A DNA stretch of 38,531 nt from Saprospiraceae bacterium (GTDB taxonomy: Bacteria > Bacteroidota > Bacteroidia > Chitinophagales > Saprospiraceae): contig JALHLK010000047.1 of assembly GCA_022844565.1 (NCBI GenBank), positions 1-38,531 of the forward strand. Direction: 5' to 3'. Both the position numbers and the translations under genes were made by a program. The first letter of the stretch is position 1. Each line of letters opens with the position of its first letter. The notes under the pieces were generated by a model. The model made no database searches. It had not been told where the DNA came from and worked only from the letters and a program-made list of their open reading frames with translations. Below are positions 18,234-26,028 of the stretch, piece by piece.

Positions 18234-18368
18234 ATGTTTTTTTAGGCAAGTTTTTTTTAGTTTATCTTAATGGATACAAAGGAAGTAATTAGTTATCAAT
18301 ATAATATAAATTTGAATTTTTGTTTATTTAGAATTATTTGGTAAAATTTAAAAATTCTTAGTAAGAAA

Positions 18369-18401
18369 TTTGTTATTTTAAAATATAAATATCTATATTT
18401 G
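18369..18401 (+). promoter_or_regulatory. Promoter of tRNA-Val
   Basis: TTTG at 18369-18372 and TATATTTG at 18394-18401 are 21 bases apart, an almost ideal Bacteroidota -33/-7 pair, 39 bases before the mature tRNA 5' end. The 135 bases between the YkgJ-type gene and this promoter are AT-rich and hold nothing else recognisable. Confidence 0.7.
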
Positions 18402-18440
18402 CACTCGCTTTTGAAGAAAGGCATAAAATAGATAAAAATA

Positions 18441-18515
18441 GGGAGATTAGCTCAGCTGGTTCAGAGCACCTCGTTTACACCGAGGGGGTCGGGGGTTCGA
18501 ATCCCTCATCTCCCA
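18441..18515 (+). tRNA. tRNA-Val (anticodon TAC)
   Basis: A 75-nt cloverleaf is readable in full. The acceptor GGGAGAT pairs with ATCTCCC. The D stem is GCTC/GAGC. The anticodon stem CCTCG/CGAGG encloses the loop TTTACAC (anticodon TAC). The T stem GGGGG/CCCTC encloses TTCGAAT. The discriminator base is A. CCA is not encoded (the next bases are CAT), so it must be added after transcription. It has a strong upstream promoter and a hairpin terminator 7 bases after the 3' end. It is the only complete tRNA in the window and the evident parent of the degenerate array that follows. Confidence 0.95.
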
Positions 18516-18521
18516 CATAAG

Positions 18522-18556
18522 AAGAGTTACTTGTTCATTCAGGTAGCTCTTTTTTT
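18522..18556 (+). terminator. Intrinsic terminator of tRNA-Val
   Basis: AGAGTTACTTG at 18523-18533 pairs with CAGGTAGCTCT at 18540-18550 (two wobble pairs), followed by a run of seven T. The same terminator recurs at the end of both later array units. Confidence 0.8.
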
Positions 18557-18561
18557 ATTTT

Positions 18562-18651
18562 AGCTCTGTTGGTTAAGAGCATCCCGATTTTGATCGGGAG
18601 GGTCGGGGGTTCGAATCTACCGCTAATGCGGTATTGGCATCTCATCTCCCA
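18562..18651 (+). pseudogene. tRNA-like remnant, unit 1
   Basis: The first degenerate tRNA-Val-like unit, about 90 bases including a hairpin insertion inside the T-arm region and lacking the 5' acceptor strand. Confidence 0.65.
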
Positions 18652-18657
18652 CATAAG

Positions 18658-18692
18658 AAGAGTTACTTGTTAATTCGGGTAGTTCTTTTTTT
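18658..18692 (+). terminator. Terminator copy in array unit 1
   Basis: AGAGTTACTTG pairs throughout with CGGGTAGTTCT when G-U pairs are counted, followed by seven T. The differences from the first copy keep the stem pairable. Confidence 0.65.
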
Positions 18693-18697
18693 ATTTT

Positions 18698-18787
18698 AGC
18701 TCTGTTGGTTAAGAGCATCCCGATTTTGATCGGGAGGGTCGGGGGTTCGAATCTACCGCTAATGTGGTATTGGCATCTCATCTCCCA
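18698..18787 (+). pseudogene. tRNA-like remnant, unit 2
   Basis: The second degenerate unit is nearly identical to the first over its whole length. The one clear change lies in the inserted hairpin (GCGGTA to GTGGTA). Confidence 0.65.
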
Positions 18788-18793
18788 CATAAG

Positions 18794-18828
18794 AAGAGTT
18801 ACTTGTTTATTCAGGTAGCTCTTTTTTT
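18794..18828 (+). terminator. Terminator copy in array unit 2
   Basis: AGAGTTACTTG pairs with CAGGTAGCTCT and is followed by seven T, as after the real tRNA. Confidence 0.65.
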
Positions 18829-18867
18829 ATTTTAGCTCTGCTGGTTAAGAGCATCCCGCAGATAAAT

Positions 18868-18899
18868 AAAAAACCCTCACCATTTTTGGTAGCGAGGGC
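18868..18899 (-). terminator. Intrinsic terminator of the minus-strand lipoprotein gene
   Basis: On the minus strand CCCTC...ACCA pairs with TGGT...GAGGG around AAAA (with a small bulge) and is followed by six T. It ends leftward transcription from the lipoprotein gene and meets the array end. Confidence 0.65.
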
Positions 18900-18964
18900 T
18901 TGGGGGGTATCAATCAAAACCATATTTGATGGTAAAAAGTACCGCTTTTAATTACTTAAAATTC

Positions 18965-19441
18965 TTACTTGATTTTTATATCAAACTTACCATTAGTCAC
19001 ATTTTTCTTATTACCTGCAGCGTCCACACCTATAAACGAAAATGTACCTTTAATGCGTGATGCTGATTTTTCAGTTACATCAAGAGAACCACTTCCTCCT
19101 GGAAAACTTGAGTTAAAAAGTGTGCCTGTGCCTGTTTCAAGGATATTGCCACTCCCAGCTTTATCAACGCCCAGATCATACTTACCTACGGCAGGCTCCG
19201 CTTTGAGTGAAATGTACACATTTTTGAATCCTTTTTTGGTTTGATCTTCGCTACCATAAATAGCAAAGATGTCTGTTGCAACTTTCTGAGCAAAAGCATA
19301 CTGTCCACTAATCTTATGAGCAGATCCGTCAATACTACATTCAAACGAGTCGCTTCCACTACCCCCTGCATCACCTTCTTTGTCACATGAGACTAAAAAT
19401 AAACTTACCAACAAAAACACGAATGATTTTCTAATTTGCAT
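18965..19441 (-). CDS. Small lipoprotein, DUF6252-like
   Basis: A 158-aa secreted lipoprotein of unknown role. The signal peptide ends in the lipobox LVSC (Cys19), followed by an acidic/Gly/Ser spacer (DKEGDAGGSGSD). The rest is a beta-rich domain starting FECSIDGSAHKISG and ending RIKGTFSFIGVDAAGN...VTNGKFDIKIK. This pattern recalls the DUF6252 lipoproteins of Bacteroidota, but that match is from memory and tentative. It is transcribed leftward, ends in a good terminator, and lies 118 bases downstream of the LytTR regulator. Confidence 0.7.
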   Translation of the reverse strand: MQIRKSFVFLLVSLFLVSCDKEGDAGGSGSDSFECSIDGSAHKISGQYAFAQKVATDIFAIYGSEDQTKKGFKNVYISLKAEPAVGKYDLGVDKAGSGNILETGTGTLFNSSFPGGSGSLDVTEKSASRIKGTFSFIGVDAAGNKKNVTNGKFDIKIK

Positions 19442-19559
19442 TTTAATTAAATTAATTGTTATAAAATTTTCAATGCAAAAATGGGGATATCAACTATTCT
19501 TTAGTATGAGGGATATACAGGTGTAGGCATTTGTTTAATATATGCGTACATAGATTTTA

Positions 19560-20324
19560 TCAACTTAGATAAAGCTTTTCTATGGCATTAAGTATTTCTT
19601 CTTTTTTACGAAAAGAAATAGGAATTTGTGCATGGTTATCTAAGTGAATTATTAGACCATCTGATTTATCAATAGATTTTATTTTTGCTAGATTTACTAG
19701 ATAGCTGTGATGGCACCTAACAAAATTCAAACCTCCCAAAAGTTCTTCATATTCTTTCAAGTTTTTTGATACGGTGACTTCTTTTTCATTTTCGATAAAA
19801 AAAGTTGTGTAGGGACCATTGGCTTCACAATACAATATATCTTTGATCTTGGTAATTTTAATGCCGCTTATATCTTTTAACGCTATTTTTTGGTCTTGTG
19901 ATTGATTCTTGTTGATAGAATCCATCATTATTTGGATTTGGCTTTTGAGATTACTTTTATTGATATTTTGCTTAGCTTTTGATAGTGCATTATTCAAAAG
20001 CGAAGGACTTATTGGTTTCAAAAGGTAGTCCAAGGCACTGTATTCAAAAGCTTTGACGGCATAATGATTGTGGGCTGTGGTAAAAATCAATTGGGCTTCT
20101 ATTTCATTGATTTCTTTCAAAATATCAAATGCCAGTCCATCATCCAATTCTATATCTAAAAAAAGTATATCAGGTCCAATTTGCTGAATAGCTTCGATAC
20201 CACTTCGCACTCCTTCCGCTTCAAAAATCTCGTATTGATTATCTGTGTTAAAATGTTCTATCATTCTAACCATGGCTTTTCTGATCGGAAGTTCGTTATC
20301 TATGACTAAAATTTTTATCTTCAC
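19560..20324 (-). CDS. LytTR family response regulator
   Basis: A 254-aa two-component response regulator. The receiver domain covers about residues 1-122: acidic pocket VIDNE, phospho-acceptor Asp57 in ILFLDIELDDG, Thr near residue 83 (FTTAH) and Lys103 (LLKPI). The LytTR DNA-binding domain covers about 155-252, with ILYCEANGPYTTFF, FVRCHHSYLVNLAKI and a basic IPISFRKKEEIL. LytTR proteins bind direct repeats upstream of targets. The LytS-type kinase at 22425-24224 is the natural partner, but an exported surface protein and its terminator lie between the two genes. Confidence 0.92.
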   Translation of the reverse strand: MKIKILVIDNELPIRKAMVRMIEHFNTDNQYEIFEAEGVRSGIEAIQQIGPDILFLDIELDDGLAFDILKEINEIEAQLIFTTAHNHYAVKAFEYSALDYLLKPISPSLLNNALSKAKQNINKSNLKSQIQIMMDSINKNQSQDQKIALKDISGIKITKIKDILYCEANGPYTTFFIENEKEVTVSKNLKEYEELLGGLNFVRCHHSYLVNLAKIKSIDKSDGLIIHLDNHAQIPISFRKKEEILNAIEKLYLS

Positions 20325-20440
20325 TGTAGTTTTGTATTGTTTATAACTATTTGCCGTTATTATAAAGTAAAATTAGTATTTTTATTGATTGGTTTAAAAT
20401 TAAAAAAGTGAAATGCAAGAAAAGTCATCTTTTCAATAAT

Positions 20441-20475
20441 AAAAAAGAGCATCAAATCTGAAGAAATGACGCTCT
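20441..20475 (-). terminator. Intrinsic terminator of the FN3/GEVED gene
   Basis: On the minus strand AGAGCGTCA pairs with TGATGCTCT (one wobble) and is followed by six T, 30 bases after the stop codon of the surface protein gene. It separates that gene from the LytTR regulator. Confidence 0.75.
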
Positions 20476-20504
20476 AAATTGGTTGATAATTCGGATAGTC
20501 CTCT

Positions 20505-22133
20505 TTATTGCTTGAGTAATAATTTTTCTATTTTTTTAAAGCCATTTTGGTAGCTAAATTCAATGAAATAAACCCCATTTTTTTGATTTGTGATATCCAA
20601 TGTTTCATTTTCAATCTTAGTTCCATACACTTTTTCTAAAATACTTTGACCCAATTGATTTAAAATTCTAACTTGACTTATTTGGACCATGTCATTCAGT
20701 AATAGCAATCCATTGCTTGGGTTTTCAAAAATCACATCCTTATGTTGTAACATTTCGACCGCTCCGTTTGGTCTTAATAAGGAAGAACTTGATTGAATAT
20801 CTAACCAATAATCTTCTATTTCGACACCTGGTCCAGCAGCTATCGTAGGTTGGATGCCTCCTCCAGCTGTCTTCATAATCACTCTTAAGCGAGCTAATCC
20901 CGGAGTGGCTGTAGCTGGTATGGTAAGATTTAGATTGACTATATTAGTATTAAAGGCTGCACCAACTCCCCATAAACGCTCATTTAAGTCCAAAGTACCG
21001 TTGCCATTCATATCTAAATATATCGCATAATTTTGCCTAGTGTAAGAGCCCGTACTACCCATACTTACCCTAAACTGATATCGTTGCCCTAAGGTGACCT
21101 GGGTCGTCAATCCCGTATTGACATATCCTCCTGGTTCAGCCCCAGAAACTCTTTCTATACTTCCAACTTTGAAATAGTCGATAAAATTTGTGCTAAGTGA
21201 CGGAGGAGGTGGTGGTGCTGATGGTGTTGCAAATGAAACGAATAGTGAAAAGTTATACCCATTGACAAAGGGGCACACAGCAGAAACTCGATATAAAACC
21301 GTATTACCTGGCTGTAAACCAGTTAGAAGGTAGGAATTTGTAGATACGGTAGCTGTGCCTGATGGCAATGGAGAATTATTGATAAACCATTGAACAAAAT
21401 AACTTGAAGCTTGTGGTAAAGTTTGCCAATTTAGTATTGCAGAATTAGCAGTAATACTACTTGCAGGAAGACTTACAGGAGCTGGACATGATGGTGTAAG
21501 TGTTGTAAATTGTGAAATTACAGGGTCACTGAGTTCTCCACTGAAAATGCAGTATTGATTTACACACCATTCATAGGTTGTACCAGGTGTCAGACCTCTC
21601 AAAATCCCGAAATTGGCAGTAGTACTTGTACTTTGGTACCCCCCATTGTTAAATTGTAGCGGTATCCAAGTAGTAGAGCCCAAAACCCTATACCCTACTG
21701 ACCAAGAATATGGTTCTCCGACTACCCCATTGAAAGTCCAGGTTAATCTCACCGTATCAAAGGTGATATTCTGAGCTTGGATAGCATTGGCTGCAGCACA
21801 TTCAGTAGCAAAAGTGCTCGAATTGGAGGTAAATTCACCTGCAACGCATACAGCTTTTACTCGCCACTCAAAGGTATATCCTTGTATACCAAATGGAAAA
21901 ACATAACTGTTTGTATTCACAGTGTCAGAAAAACTTGAAGGGTCATTCCAAGGATAAAATGGGTCTCTAGCTTCAACTATGTAAGACGATGCTCCTACAT
22001 CATTCCAAGAAAGTGTGATTACTGCCCCATTTTGATTTTGTGATAAACTTGTAGGTGCAGTTGTGCAAGTCGCTTTTCCCATTTGAAAAGACATTAATAA
22101 AACAGCAATAAATGTAAATAATTTTAATTTCAT
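20505..22133 (-). CDS. T9SS-exported fibronectin type III / GEVED surface protein
   Basis: A 542-aa exported adhesin-like protein. The signal peptide ends near ...QMGKA (about residue 20). Three fibronectin type III-like modules follow (about 28-110, 115-212 and 215-308), each with an NSYVFP/TTANFGI/TNSYLLTGLQPG-type strand. A Pro-rich linker (SAPPPPPSLS) comes next. A GEVED domain (about 345-450) carries YLDMNGNGTLDLNERLWG and ends VEIEDYWLDI. A type A T9SS sorting domain occupies the last 70 residues or so, with QKNGVYFIEF and terminal KKIEKLLLKQ. It is most likely displayed on the surface or secreted. It lies between a LytS-type kinase and a LytTR regulator on the same strand. Confidence 0.85.
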   Translation of the reverse strand: MKLKLFTFIAVLLMSFQMGKATCTTAPTSLSQNQNGAVITLSWNDVGASSYIVEARDPFYPWNDPSSFSDTVNTNSYVFPFGIQGYTFEWRVKAVCVAGEFTSNSSTFATECAAANAIQAQNITFDTVRLTWTFNGVVGEPYSWSVGYRVLGSTTWIPLQFNNGGYQSTSTTANFGILRGLTPGTTYEWCVNQYCIFSGELSDPVISQFTTLTPSCPAPVSLPASSITANSAILNWQTLPQASSYFVQWFINNSPLPSGTATVSTNSYLLTGLQPGNTVLYRVSAVCPFVNGYNFSLFVSFATPSAPPPPPSLSTNFIDYFKVGSIERVSGAEPGGYVNTGLTTQVTLGQRYQFRVSMGSTGSYTRQNYAIYLDMNGNGTLDLNERLWGVGAAFNTNIVNLNLTIPATATPGLARLRVIMKTAGGGIQPTIAAGPGVEIEDYWLDIQSSSSLLRPNGAVEMLQHKDVIFENPSNGLLLLNDMVQISQVRILNQLGQSILEKVYGTKIENETLDITNQKNGVYFIEFSYQNGFKKIEKLLLKQ

Positions 22134-22233
22134 AATACTTTAATTTTTTTTCAAATGTCTATATTATGAAATTGGTAAAATGGGTATCTTTAATGACTGT
22201 AGGGATGGTTTTAATAAGTGTAGCTATTTCGAC

Positions 22234-22412
22234 CTTGAGTGAAGCAGTTCAATACAATCCGTACATTCTTCATCATAAGGTTAGCCATTAAGCATAATTT
22301 GTATTTATAGAGCATTATTTGCTATATTCCACTTGGGCGATTGGTCATTATAGCTATAAGCACCCAGGCCAAACCCAAGGTAATGCTTGTTTTGCCCATA
22401 TGAGAAGTTGTA
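22234..22412 (-). pseudogene. Decayed hemW fragment with an internal inversion
   Basis: From 22268 to about 22412 the sequence matches hemW bases 27061 to about 27211 with many substitutions and small gaps. In translation it still reads GQNK...LGFG...GAYSYNDQS.KWNIANNAL and then a stop, where HemW has WQNKLYHGFGPGAHSYNGQS and KWNIANNALYIQ. The preceding 34 bases (22234-22267) match the adjacent hemW segment (27024-27057) in reverse complement, 31 of 34 bases, so that piece has flipped in place. The fragment fills the 291-base gap between kinase and surface protein. It has stop codons and no start, so it is not functional. Confidence 0.8.
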
Positions 22413-22424
22413 TTTTATTTGCTA

Positions 22425-24224
22425 TTAATGAATAATTGGCAGTTCAATGATTACGATAACCCCAGTATCTTGGTCCTTATTGGCAATACTAAACTTTGCG
22501 TTTGACTTCAACTTGAGATTTAATAAATAAATGCGATCTGTCACAATTTGTTTGGCACGACTAATATATGGTTTTGACTTCTCAATTTGATTGTTTAATC
22601 CACGACCGTTATCTATTATTTCGATGATAGTATCATTATTGTGTTTTTTAAAAATAATAGAAAGTTGGCCTTTGTATTCGATATTTCCAAAGCCGTGTTC
22701 AATGGAGTTTTCTATAAAAGGTTGAATAATCATAGATGGAATAAGGACATCGTCGGCACTTTCTATTAAATTTTGAATTTGATAATCAAATTTATCTGGA
22801 AAACGCATTTCTTGTAGTTTTAGATATTCTGTTAAAAAGTCTATTTCTTGATGTATAGTGACATATTCGCGATAAGAATTTTCTAACGTTTCTCTCATGA
22901 TATAGGAAAATTTAGATAAATTTTCTGCGATCGATATATTATCAGTTTCATTGATTGCAAAACTTTGTAGAGAAGCCAATGCATTGAAAAAGAAATGGGG
23001 GTTCATCCGAGCTCTGTTTAGTCTTTGCTCTGTTTCGAGTATCAATTTTTTATTTTTTAAATCTTTTTGGCGAAAATAGAAATATACAAAACCCAATAGA
23101 CCAAAAGTAAGTGCCAAAAGTAACAGGTAAAAGAGCTGATTTCTTCTAAGGTTAGAGATTGTCAAATTACTTTCTGTTTGTGCAGCCTTTGCCTCTAAGT
23201 TGGCAATTTTTGAAATATTATCTATGTTTGTGAGACTATCTTTAAAATTATAATATTTCTGTACGAAGATATATGCTCCTTGGTAGTCGCCCATTTTTTC
23301 TAGTATATCTTTTTGTATTTGGTAGCCATTCATCATTTGGGGTATAGCGCCTAATTTAGTGTGGTACATGATGGAACTATCGATATGTGCTTTTGCCAGA
23401 CTTAATTGATTAGTCTTTACAAAAACCTCACCCAAATCTTGGTGATTAATACCCAATTCAGGTAGATCTTCCACTTGACAGTTTGCGAGATTTTCATAGA
23501 GATACTTTTTTGCTTCTGCCCATTCTTCTTTATGAATATGAAGGCTTGCAATCCTCGTATTTACAAGGAATTGAGTCTTTCTAGGAATCTTGACAATTCT
23601 GGACAGTTTGATGGTTTCATTGCATAACTTTTCAAAAGTTTCTAAGTACCTGCTTTCTCCCGTGTCTTGATATTCGTGAAGGAACAATTGTGCAAGTCTT
23701 GTGTATAACAAAACCTTTTCCTCATCATTTTTAAGAAAAGAAATGATAGACTCAACTTCTTTAATTTTGGCAATTTTTTGGTCCTTTAATAACATTCTAT
23801 CATAAATCTTAGCGATTTGTAATATTGCTTTGACTATATTAGTGCTATCCTTTTCCTTCTCAAAATAATTTTTAAGAGCAATATTAATGTCGAGTGATTC
23901 ATCAAACTTAGACTGGTGATTGTAAGCTTGGTCAAGTCTTTTTAAAAGTGAAATATTACCTTTCTCCTTACAATTTGTCTTTTTGAAAAGCTCAATTGCT
24001 CGTTTTATTTGGTTTTCTGCTTCCTGGTAATTTCTGCTTTTTATATTTAAATTAAAATTCTCAACTAAATGGAATATTTTACATACTTCATTTTTTGAGT
24101 TTTTAAAATTGATGTAAGTCTCCGTTGTTTTGATGGTATCTATTATCACACAATTGCAACTATCTTGGGCATTGGCAACAAAACAAAAAGGGAATACTAA
24201 AAAGAGGACTAAAAACTTATTCAT
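22425..24224 (-). CDS. LytS-type sensor histidine kinase with TPR sensor
   Basis: A 599-aa sensor of the His_kinase (LytS/YpdA-like) family. The signal peptide ends near residue 20 (VANAQ). Helical TPR-like repeats (about 60-330) form a probable periplasmic sensor, with a coiled segment (about 335-360). A membrane segment lies at about 363-384. The kinase core follows: phospho-acceptor His410 in RMNPHFFFNALASLQS, N-box IQPFIENSIEHGF (Asn506), and G-box IIDNGRGL near 537. The last strands are IVIIELPI. The layout is typical of Bacteroidota sensors paired with LytTR regulators, and the one at 19560-20324 is the likely partner. A strong -33/-7 promoter lies just upstream. Confidence 0.9.
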   Translation of the reverse strand: MNKFLVLFLVFPFCFVANAQDSCNCVIIDTIKTTETYINFKNSKNEVCKIFHLVENFNLNIKSRNYQEAENQIKRAIELFKKTNCKEKGNISLLKRLDQAYNHQSKFDESLDINIALKNYFEKEKDSTNIVKAILQIAKIYDRMLLKDQKIAKIKEVESIISFLKNDEEKVLLYTRLAQLFLHEYQDTGESRYLETFEKLCNETIKLSRIVKIPRKTQFLVNTRIASLHIHKEEWAEAKKYLYENLANCQVEDLPELGINHQDLGEVFVKTNQLSLAKAHIDSSIMYHTKLGAIPQMMNGYQIQKDILEKMGDYQGAYIFVQKYYNFKDSLTNIDNISKIANLEAKAAQTESNLTISNLRRNQLFYLLLLALTFGLLGFVYFYFRQKDLKNKKLILETEQRLNRARMNPHFFFNALASLQSFAINETDNISIAENLSKFSYIMRETLENSYREYVTIHQEIDFLTEYLKLQEMRFPDKFDYQIQNLIESADDVLIPSMIIQPFIENSIEHGFGNIEYKGQLSIIFKKHNNDTIIEIIDNGRGLNNQIEKSKPYISRAKQIVTDRIYLLNLKLKSNAKFSIANKDQDTGVIVIIELPIIH

Positions 24225-24262
24225 TCTAAATTTTTCAAAAACTATGACGCTTTTTGATTTTA

Positions 24263-24293
24263 CAAAAATACAAATAAAGGAAGAATTAACAAA
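24263..24293 (-). promoter_or_regulatory. Promoter of the sensor kinase gene
   Basis: On the minus strand TTTG at 24293-24290 and TATTTTTG at 24270-24263 (TAnnTTTG) are 19 bases apart. The ATG lies 38 bases further. Confidence 0.65.
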
Positions 24294-24349
24294 CCTAAAA
24301 ATTTGGGGCTATGGGTTTTCACAATAATAAATATGTACAAAAATGGGTA

Positions 24350-25621
24350 TTACATTTTAATTTTTTTGACATAAAAGAAATTTGGGCCTTGTTCGATCAA
24401 TGTTAATTTGTCAGAATTTTGTGATCTATCAGCTCTTGATGAGGGGATAACTTTACCATCCTTAAATGTAAAAGCATATTTACTTTTTACGATACCTGAT
24501 GGTTTGAATATTTCGGCTTCGATTGTATAATTGCCATCAATCATATCTTTTGTGTAGATGTAATCATGAGAATGATTGTCATTGATCCTTCTATTTACAG
24601 GAGGGTAAGCATAAAAAGCATTCTGATTTCGAACCCAACGACCATTTTCAGCAAATACCGAACCTTTTTCAAGTGTTCTTTTTTCATTTTGTGCACTATA
24701 ATTGCCAATCACTTTTCCATTTCTCAAAAGTTGAGCTGTGAATGGATAATGTACTGTTTCATTCCATCTAGATTGATTGGTCACTTTTACATCTTTTTCA
24801 GGCATATAATGGCTAAAGACAAAGTCACCATCACTGTTAAATTCTACTCTACCCCACTCTTCCCACTCGCCTCTCATGATATAAAGCTGTTTCACTGGAG
24901 AATATGGATCTTTATTACTAATTTTATCTATGCTGATGGGAAAAGTATAAAAAAGATTGTCATTGATATAAAATTTCAAATCATAACTCCCTTCAAATAA
25001 ACTGATAAAAGGGGGATACATTGGATTAGTGCCTCTATCGTCTATTTTCATTTTGAAAGCAGGCAAAACTTCAGACTCAGCCTTGTAGTAAAATGTGCCT
25101 TTTTTTTCACCATTTTTTTTATCAATCACATCCATATGCATAGGCGGGGGATTGTGAGGATCAAAAGGATGATAATCCATAGGCTGACCATTTACATCCT
25201 TTTCAGGCAAGAAAAATACGTGAAAGCCATGTGGCCTGAAATACCCCGAAACTGCATCGTAGTACATATGATCTTGATCAAGCAAGCTATACCATGCTAC
25301 TGCTGGTGAAAGTACAGAAGATGACATATCTGCCACTTGAAGTTTTGCTGCAGATTTTGCATTTTTATCTGCTGTACTTGGTTGAGGAATGTTTCTTTCT
25401 CTTGAATTTGTTGGTTTTTTAGTCTCAACTGGTGCCACTTTCTCCGTTTTTTCGTCTACCAACACTTTAGTTGGGGCTTTATCATCTTTTGTCTTTGGTG
25501 CTTCTGTTTCTTTTTTGGTAGCATCTTTTACCTTTTTGGCTAGGTTGCCAAATTGAGAATATCCCAATGTTTGACTCAAGAAAAAGAGCGTCAATAATGT
25601 GAAAAGTTTTGTGTTTTTCAT
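24350..25621 (-). CDS. Exported protein of unknown function
   Basis: I do not recognise a family for this 423-aa protein. It has a signal peptide ending near ...QTLGYSQ (residue 22). An amphipathic segment NLAKKVKDATKKE follows, then a Lys/Glu/Thr/Pro-rich low-complexity linker to about residue 80. The remainder is globular and rich in aromatic and beta-strand residues. It includes WYSLLDQDHMYYDAVSGYFR, a His/Pro-rich stretch (DYHPFDPHNPPPMHMD), a repeated strand theme (DLKFYINDNLFYTFPI) and a late DNHSHDYIYTKDMIDGNYTI. There is no sorting domain and no membrane anchor, so it is probably periplasmic or carried outward by another route. It stands alone with its own -7 box upstream and no obvious partner. 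Confidence 0.75.
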   Translation of the reverse strand: MKNTKLFTLLTLFFLSQTLGYSQFGNLAKKVKDATKKETEAPKTKDDKAPTKVLVDEKTEKVAPVETKKPTNSRERNIPQPSTADKNAKSAAKLQVADMSSSVLSPAVAWYSLLDQDHMYYDAVSGYFRPHGFHVFFLPEKDVNGQPMDYHPFDPHNPPPMHMDVIDKKNGEKKGTFYYKAESEVLPAFKMKIDDRGTNPMYPPFISLFEGSYDLKFYINDNLFYTFPISIDKISNKDPYSPVKQLYIMRGEWEEWGRVEFNSDGDFVFSHYMPEKDVKVTNQSRWNETVHYPFTAQLLRNGKVIGNYSAQNEKRTLEKGSVFAENGRWVRNQNAFYAYPPVNRRINDNHSHDYIYTKDMIDGNYTIEAEIFKPSGIVKSKYAFTFKDGKVIPSSRADRSQNSDKLTLIEQGPNFFYVKKIKM

Positions 25622-25641
25622 TATAGAAATATATTTTTTTA

Positions 25642-25649
25642 CAAAAGTA
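25642..25649 (-). promoter_or_regulatory. -7 box of the unknown exported protein
   Basis: TACTTTTG on the minus strand fits TAnnTTTG, 20 bases before the ATG at 25621. No -33 element is evident. Confidence 0.5.
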
Positions 25650-25768
25650 TTTCTAATGAATATTGAAAAAGTTTCTAGTTAATAACTGTAATCTTTAGTG
25701 ACATAATCATGTAGATTAGATGTATAAGTGTATTTTAAAATGTTAAATTTCGGAAGTAGAAAGAAAGG

Positions 25769-26005
25769 TTAGCTATTAGCCTTTATAAGATTATTCATCA
25801 TTCCCAAATTACCCTTATCACTAAATATCGCTAAGGCAGATATCCCAAAATCTCTTATTACTTTGATTAAAGTGGTATCACAAATAGGGTAAAGTTGTTG
25901 CTGGGAAGTATTCTTTGGCCCTTTTACCTTTCAAATAGTATGGTCCAATTGCATGATTATCTGGGTCAATACTCTAATACACTGTGTGCAGCATAATCTA
26001 TCATT
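25769..26005 (-). pseudogene. Remnant of a small gene with frameshifts
   Basis: Within the 407-base gap before the membrane protein gene, the minus strand holds protein-like pieces in successive frames. The first is MIDYAAHSVLEY from an ATG at 26005. The second is SIDPDNHAIGPYYLKGKRAK continuing EYFPATTLPY. The third is CDTTLIKVIRDFGISALAIF continuing to LIKANS and TAA at 25771-25769. Dropping one T from the run after TTACCCTA joins the last two pieces; a similar one-base shift joins the first two. The composition looks coding, but the family is not recognised. It could be a decayed gene or, less likely, two sequencing errors in one small gene of about 79 codons. Confidence 0.5.
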
Positions 26006-26028
26006 ATATTTTTTTGTTTTTCTAAAAT

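Larger units (their letters stand above)
18562..18858 (+). repeat. Tandem tRNA-derived units, 136-bp period
   Basis: Two full units start at 18562 and 18698, and a third is cut short at 18834-18858. Each full unit keeps a tRNA-like D arm (GCTC...GAGC). The anticodon arm is replaced by the hairpin TCCCGAT-TTTG-ATCGGGA. GGGTCGGGGGTTCGAATC follows, as in the T arm, then an inserted hairpin (TACCGC-TAAT-GCGGTA), then the exact 3' end of tRNA-Val (CATCTCCCACATAAGAAG) and the tRNA terminator. The 5' acceptor strand is missing: it is replaced by the T-rich tail of the preceding terminator. These cannot be working tRNAs. In the second unit the inserted stem has G changed to a wobble-compatible base (GTGGTA), so the stem still pairs. 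Confidence 0.8.

Noticed and set aside
18581-18600. tRNA-Gln anticodon arm (loop TTTTGA) in the array
   Set aside because: The loop size is wrong for a tRNA; the sequence is better read as the hairpin TCCCGAT-TTTG-ATCGGGA, and the acceptor stem is missing.
18562-18858. CRISPR array
   Set aside because: The 136-base units are near-identical throughout with no variable spacers, and they are clearly derived from tRNA-Val and its terminator.
24566-25000. Plus-strand open frame of 144 codons opposite the unknown exported protein
   Set aside because: The minus-strand gene has a signal peptide, a promoter and coding-like composition; the plus frame has no supporting features.
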